A DNA stretch of 8,128 nucleotides. It comes from Patulibacter sp. Lineage in GTDB: Bacteria; Actinomycetota; Thermoleophilia; Solirubrobacterales; Solirubrobacteraceae. The position numbers and the translations under genes were made by a program. How positions within the stretch are numbered: position 1 is the first letter of the stretch; each line of letters begins with the position of its first letter. Under the pieces are notes generated by a model. It ran no database searches. It was not told the DNA's origin and was given only the letters and a program-made list of their open reading frames with translations. The DNA lies in NCBI GenBank assembly GCA_031119595.1, contig JAVHXX010000194.1, positions 1 through 8,128 of the forward strand. The letters are read 5' to 3'. Positions 5,592 through 8,128 of this stretch are shown piece by piece.

Positions 5592-6800
5592 TCATCGCGT
5601 GGACCCCATGCGGGCGGAGCTGAGGCGCTCGGTGTCGCCGATCACGAGCGACAGGCCGCCGAGCAGTTCGGCGCGGCTGCCGAGCTTGCCGCCGACGAGC
5701 TCGACGCTGCCGAGCACGGCCGGCAGGGCGAAGCGGGTGAGCGATTCCTGGATGCCGTCGAGGAGTGAGGAGTCCTCGCCGCCGAGGTCGCCGCCGATCA
5801 CGAGGCGCTCGGGGCCGAGCACGTTCGAGAGGTCCGCGAGGGCGCGGCCGATGGCACGGCCCGCGTCGACGAGCACCCGCCGGCAGCCGACGTCCCCGGC
5901 GACGGCCAGCTCGACCAGTCCGCGGGTGGTGAGGTCCGGGCCATGGCGGCGCTGCAGGAGGCGGAGCAGGGTCGAGGCGCCGGCGACGGTCTCGAGGCAG
6001 CCACGGTTGCCGCAGCGGCAGATCTCGCCCTCGGGATCGTGGAGCACGTGGCCGAGCTCGCCGGCGGAGCCCGCGGCGCCGCGGTGGAGCCGGCCGCTCA
6101 GCAGGATCCCGGCGCCGATGCCGGAGGCGACCTTCACGTAGACGACGTCGCTCGCGCCGATCCCCGCGCCGAAGCGTGCCTCGCCGAGCGTGGCGAGGTT
6201 CGCGTCGTTGTCGACGATCACGCCGACGGGGTGCCCGAGCCGCTCCGCGAATTCGACCGCCGGGTTGCGGCCGACCCAGTCCGGAAGGATCACGGAGCTG
6301 CCGACGGCGCCGGTGGCACGGTCGATCGGACCCGGCAGACCCATCGCCGCGCCGATGAGGTCCTCGAGGCCGAGCCCGGCCTCGGCGAGCACCTCGCGCG
6401 TGAGCTTGGCGGCGGCGTCGAGGGCGGCCGAGGCGGAGCCGTCGACGTCGATCTTGAGTTCGCGCTCGGCGAGGATCTCGGCGGACAGGTCCGCGAGGGC
6501 CACGCGCAGGTGCGTGTGGCCGAAGTCGATGGCGAGCGCGGCGCCCGCGGAACGGTCGAGCGAGAGGAGCGCGCCGGGGCGGCCACCCTGGGCGCCGACG
6601 CCGGCGGTCTCGGCGCGGTCGACGACGAGGCCGTCGGCGATGAGCTCGCTGATCAGGCCGGAGATGGTCGAGCGTGAGAGGCCCGTCCGGCGGGCCAGAT
6701 CGGCACGGCTCGCCGAACCACTGCTGCGCAGCGCATCGAGCACCTGCACGCGATTGCGGCGGCGCGTCGAAAGGGGTGCGTTGTCGGGCGACGCGGACAT
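5592..6800 (-). CDS. ROK-family transcriptional repressor, XylR/NagC-like (402 aa)
   Basis: Sugar-responsive DNA-binding repressor. An N-terminal winged helix-turn-helix (about 16-60: SRADLARRTGLSRSTISGLI) leads through the ROK-typical GGRPG turn (72-76) into a sugar-kinase-like domain. That domain carries DFGHTHLRV (92-100), DNDANLA (197-203) and the zinc tetrad His251-Cys261-Cys263-Cys268 within ELGH...CRCGNRGCLE (248-270). The length of about 400 aa is normal for repressor ROKs; true ROK kinases are about 310 aa and lack the helix-turn-helix. ATG 6800 has no good ribosome site, but a promoter puts the transcript start almost on it, so the mRNA is probably (nearly) leaderless. It reads in the same direction as the xylF-type operon, 163 bp upstream, which strongly suggests it controls sugar uptake. 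The ligand is inferred to be xylose or a related sugar from this context. Confidence 0.92.
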   Translation of the reverse strand: MSASPDNAPLSTRRRNRVQVLDALRSSGSASRADLARRTGLSRSTISGLISELIADGLVVDRAETAGVGAQGGRPGALLSLDRSAGAALAIDFGHTHLRVALADLSAEILAERELKIDVDGSASAALDAAAKLTREVLAEAGLGLEDLIGAAMGLPGPIDRATGAVGSSVILPDWVGRNPAVEFAERLGHPVGVIVDNDANLATLGEARFGAGIGASDVVYVKVASGIGAGILLSGRLHRGAAGSAGELGHVLHDPEGEICRCGNRGCLETVAGASTLLRLLQRRHGPDLTTRGLVELAVAGDVGCRRVLVDAGRAIGRALADLSNVLGPERLVIGGDLGGEDSSLLDGIQESLTRFALPAVLGSVELVGGKLGSRAELLGGLSLVIGDTERLSSARMGSTR

Positions 6801-6809
6801 CCGGCGATC

Positions 6810-6838
6810 ACTGTGACCCCCATCACTACGTTTGTCAA
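6810..6838 (-). promoter_or_regulatory. Promoter of the ROK repressor gene (probably of the whole cluster)
   Basis: A perfect -35 TTGACA (6838-6833, - strand) is followed after 17 nt by CACAGT (6815-6810), which keeps three of six -10 positions (A2, A4, T6). A start about 7 nt later falls a few bases from ATG 6800. The -35 lies inside the GTTTGTCAA half-site at 6830-6838, so a repressor bound there would block it. Confidence 0.55.
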
Positions 6839-6929
6839 GTTTTGAACGAACACCCTGGCATCAAACTCATCGTTTGTTCTTATCCGTCCGATCTACCGTC
6901 TTCTGGTTTGGTCAGAGGACAAACCAAAC
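6830..6929. promoter_or_regulatory. AT-rich operator island with GTTTG/CAAAC half-sites
   Basis: This is the least GC-rich stretch of the window. Half-sites: GTTTGTCA (6830-6837, +), GTTCGTTC (6844-6851, -), CAAAC (6862-6866), GTTTGTTC (6872-6879, +), GTTTGGTC (6906-6913, +), GTTTGTCC (6917-6924, -) and GTTTGGT (6923-6929, -). They form dyads: CAAAC-N5-GTTTG (6862-6876), GAACGAAC paired with GTTTGTTC (6844-6879, 7 of 8), and TGGTTTG-N9-CAAACCA (6904-6926). Half-sites of the GTTTGT/ACAAAC kind are what XylR-type ROK repressors bind in Bacillus, so this is the likely operator of the adjacent ROK gene. It could also act on the divergent reductase gene. Confidence 0.55.
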
Positions 6930-7053
6930 GTCGCCGTCCCAGTTGCCTGGGGCGCGCGCACGCCGTCGATCCGAGAAGACTGGTCAATCCACGCCGGTTC
7001 GCTCGGAAACGAACCGACCCATGTTGCGAGTTCCGCCGAACCTGCACGCAACC

Positions 7054-7095
7054 GCGGAACGGCGCCGCGACGGCGCTCCGCGGCGCCGCGACGGC
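7054..7095 (+). repeat. Two 21-bp tandem repeat units
   Basis: CGGCGCCGCGACGGC occurs at 7060-7074 and again at 7081-7095, exactly 21 bp apart, each preceded by a similar 6-bp segment. Two helical turns of period would place bound protein on one DNA face. It lies between the operator island and the reductase gene; no coding frame is credible here. Confidence 0.45.
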
Positions 7096-7098
7096 CGC

Positions 7099-7179
7099 CC
7101 GGGTGCGGACCGTGCCGGAAAGCCGCTCCGAGCCGCACCCGGATGCGGCGGCCCCATATCGCCGCCGCGGCCATCCGGG
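7099..7179 (+). repeat. Two overlapping, mutually exclusive hairpins upstream of the reductase
   Basis: Hairpin 1: CCGGGTGCGG (7099-7108) with CCGCACCCGG (7133-7142), a perfect 10-bp stem with a 24-nt loop. Hairpin 2: 7138-7152 with 7161-7179, a 15-pair stem (CCCGGAT plus GCGGCGGC) with a 4-nt bulge and 8-nt loop. They share 7138-7142, so only one can form fully. This resembles an attenuator layout, but I see no promoter upstream on the + strand to transcribe it. It could instead end - strand or + strand read-through. Confidence 0.4.
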
Positions 7180-7226
7180 CGAACCCCACTCAGTGGCCGG
7201 GACGCCCGTCGACAGGACCCAGCCGG

Positions 7227-7232
7227 TACGGT
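7227..7232 (+). promoter_or_regulatory. -10 element TACGGT; likely leaderless start of the reductase mRNA
   Basis: TACGGT matches the actinomycete TAnnnT -10 pattern, and a transcription start 7-8 nt later would fall on the A of ATG 7240. No ribosome-binding site precedes the ATG and no good -35 is seen. This arrangement is typical of leaderless genes in actinomycetes. Confidence 0.5.
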
Positions 7233-7239
7233 CGCGGCG

Positions 7240-8031
7240 ATGAGCGAGCAGGGTCCGTCCAACCTCTTCGACGTGCGTGGGAAGGTCGCCGTGGTGACCG
7301 GCGGGTCCCGCGGCATCGGACTCATGATCGCGCGCGGCCTGCTGCAGGCCGGAGCCGAGGTCGTGATCTCGTCGCGCAAGGCCGAAGCGCTCGAGGCGAC
7401 CGCTGCGGAGCTCGCTCCGCTCGGGCCGGTGACGGCGATCCCCGCCGACGTGTCGACCCCGGAGGGTGTCACCGCCCTCGCCGAGGCGATCCTCGCGAAG
7501 TACCCGAAGGTCGACCTCCTCGTGAACAACGCGGGCGCCACGTGGGGCGCGCCGATCGACGAGTTCCCGGCGTCCGGGTGGGACAAGATCCTCGGCACGA
7601 ACGTCGAGGGCGTGTTCCTGCTGACGCAGGCGTTGCTCCCGGGCCTGCGGGCCGCCGCGACCCCGGACGACCCGGCGCGCGTCATCACCATCGGTTCGGT
7701 CGACGGCCTGCGCGTCCCGATGATGGAGAACTACTCGTACTCGGCGAGCAAGGCGGCGGTGCACATGCTCACCCGCCACCTCGCCAAGCGCCTCGCCGGC
7801 GAGCAGATCACGGTCAACGCGATCGCCCCGGGCCCGTTCGAGAGCAAGATGACGGCGTTCATGCTCGCCAGCTCGGAGGGCCGCGACGCCGTCGCCTCGA
7901 CCGTTCCGCTCGGGCGGATCGGCGAGGACGACGACATCGTCGGCACCACCCTCTTCCTCGCGAGCCGCGCCGGCCGCTACCTCACGGGCACGGTCATCCC
8001 GCTCGACGGCGGGATCGTCGGCTGCAACTAG
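7240..8031 (+). CDS. Short-chain dehydrogenase/reductase, RhlG-like (263 aa)
   Basis: Cytosolic NAD(P)-dependent oxidoreductase of the classical SDR family. It has the cofactor motif TGGSRGIG (20-27), Arg46 after the second strand (suggesting NADPH), Asp70, NNAG (96-99), Asn121, catalytic Ser153, Tyr167 and Lys171 (YSASK), and the PG turn (197-198). Length is normal. Segments such as TWGAPIDEFPASGWDK (101-116) and TPDDPARVITIGSVDG (141-156) resemble Pseudomonas RhlG, an NADPH-dependent beta-ketoacyl reductase, more than FabG itself. The substrate is unknown: a 3-ketoacyl or small keto compound is likeliest, and a sugar or polyol dehydrogenase cannot be excluded. ATG 7240 is chosen because the fold starts just after it and TACGGT lies 7 nt upstream. 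It is divergent from the ROK repressor, separated by 439 bp, so shared control is possible but unproven. Confidence 0.88.
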   Translation: MSEQGPSNLFDVRGKVAVVTGGSRGIGLMIARGLLQAGAEVVISSRKAEALEATAAELAPLGPVTAIPADVSTPEGVTALAEAILAKYPKVDLLVNNAGATWGAPIDEFPASGWDKILGTNVEGVFLLTQALLPGLRAAATPDDPARVITIGSVDGLRVPMMENYSYSASKAAVHMLTRHLAKRLAGEQITVNAIAPGPFESKMTAFMLASSEGRDAVASTVPLGRIGEDDDIVGTTLFLASRAGRYLTGTVIPLDGGIVGCN

Positions 8032-8038
8032 GCGCGGA

Positions 8039-8128
8039 CTACCCGACCGCGAGCAGGCCGGCGGCCTGCTGCGTGGCCTCGGTGCGGTTGCGGACGCCGA
8101 GCTTGCGGTAGAGCGCGGTGGCGCTCTT
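8039..8128 (-). CDS. LuxR-type HTH regulator, C-terminal fragment (window edge)
   Basis: The last 29 codons of a gene running leftward into the window. ATALYRKLGVRNRTEA matches the recognition helix and end of the LuxR/GerE DNA-binding domain (consensus 'i..KLgv.sRtea'). It is followed by a short tail, AGLLAVG, and TAG at 8041-8039. The N-terminal part, which would tell a two-component response regulator from another LuxR type, is outside the window. It is tail-to-tail with the reductase, with only 7 bp between stops, so their 3' ends probably overlap as RNA. Confidence 0.8.
   Translation of the reverse strand, partial: KSATALYRKLGVRNRTEATQQAAGLLAVG
8052..8070. terminator. Possible shared hairpin at the reductase/LuxR 3' junction
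   Basis: AGCAGGCC (8052-8059) and GGCCTGCT (8063-8070) form an 8-bp stem with a 3-nt loop. It begins 20 nt past the reductase stop but lies inside the end of the LuxR coding frame. It could end reductase transcription; Ala/Gly/Leu codons could also produce it by chance. Confidence 0.3.

Noticed and set aside
6832..7239. N-terminal extension of the reductase frame back to 6832
   Set aside because: The extra 136 residues are low-complexity Arg/Pro/Ser and cross the operator island; the SDR fold begins just after ATG 7240.

Overview
The window is very GC-rich, with coding dominated by G/C-ending codons, ATGA start/stop overlaps and what look like leaderless promoters. This points to a high-GC actinomycete (Actinomycetota). 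The general style would also fit Thermoleophilia such as Patulibacter or Conexibacter, but that narrower placement is a guess. I see no insertion sequence, phage gene, CRISPR array, tRNA or rRNA.

Layout from left to right. (1) 1-1287, + strand: the 3' part of an APC-superfamily amino-acid/polyamine permease, followed by a strong hairpin. (2) 1288-2238: about 950 bp with no convincing gene, lying between two convergent transcription units. It is rich in inverted repeats: terminator-like hairpins at both edges, a 60-nt near-perfect hairpin at 2046-2105, a pair of similar sequence modules exactly 190 bp apart, and a 41-nt inverted repeat at 1832-1872. (3) 2239-6800, - strand: four co-oriented genes, read from right to left as a ROK-family repressor, a XylF-like sugar-binding lipoprotein, a single-domain sugar ABC ATPase and a XylH-like permease. 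The three transporter genes are tightly coupled (ATGA overlaps at both junctions) and end in a 16-bp hairpin. (4) 6801-7239: a divergent control region. Its ROK-proximal end is an AT-rich island full of GTTTG/CAAAC half-sites; its distal end is GC-rich with alternative hairpins. (5) 7240-8031, + strand: an RhlG-like short-chain dehydrogenase/reductase. (6) 8039-8128, - strand: the C-terminal end of a LuxR-type response regulator or HTH protein, tail-to-tail with the reductase.

Inferred logic: the ROK protein represses its own promoter, and probably the transporter genes behind it, by binding the GTTTG half-sites, one of which contains its -35 hexamer. Sugar (D-xylose or a similar pentose/hexose by family) relieves repression. 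The lipoprotein then delivers sugar to the permease, driven by an ATPase that must act as a homodimer because it is half the size of classical XylG/RbsA. No isomerase or kinase is present, so the catabolic genes lie elsewhere. The reductase may or may not belong to the regulon. I found no clearly new protein system; the most unexplained material is the structured 950-bp intergenic region and the operator island.
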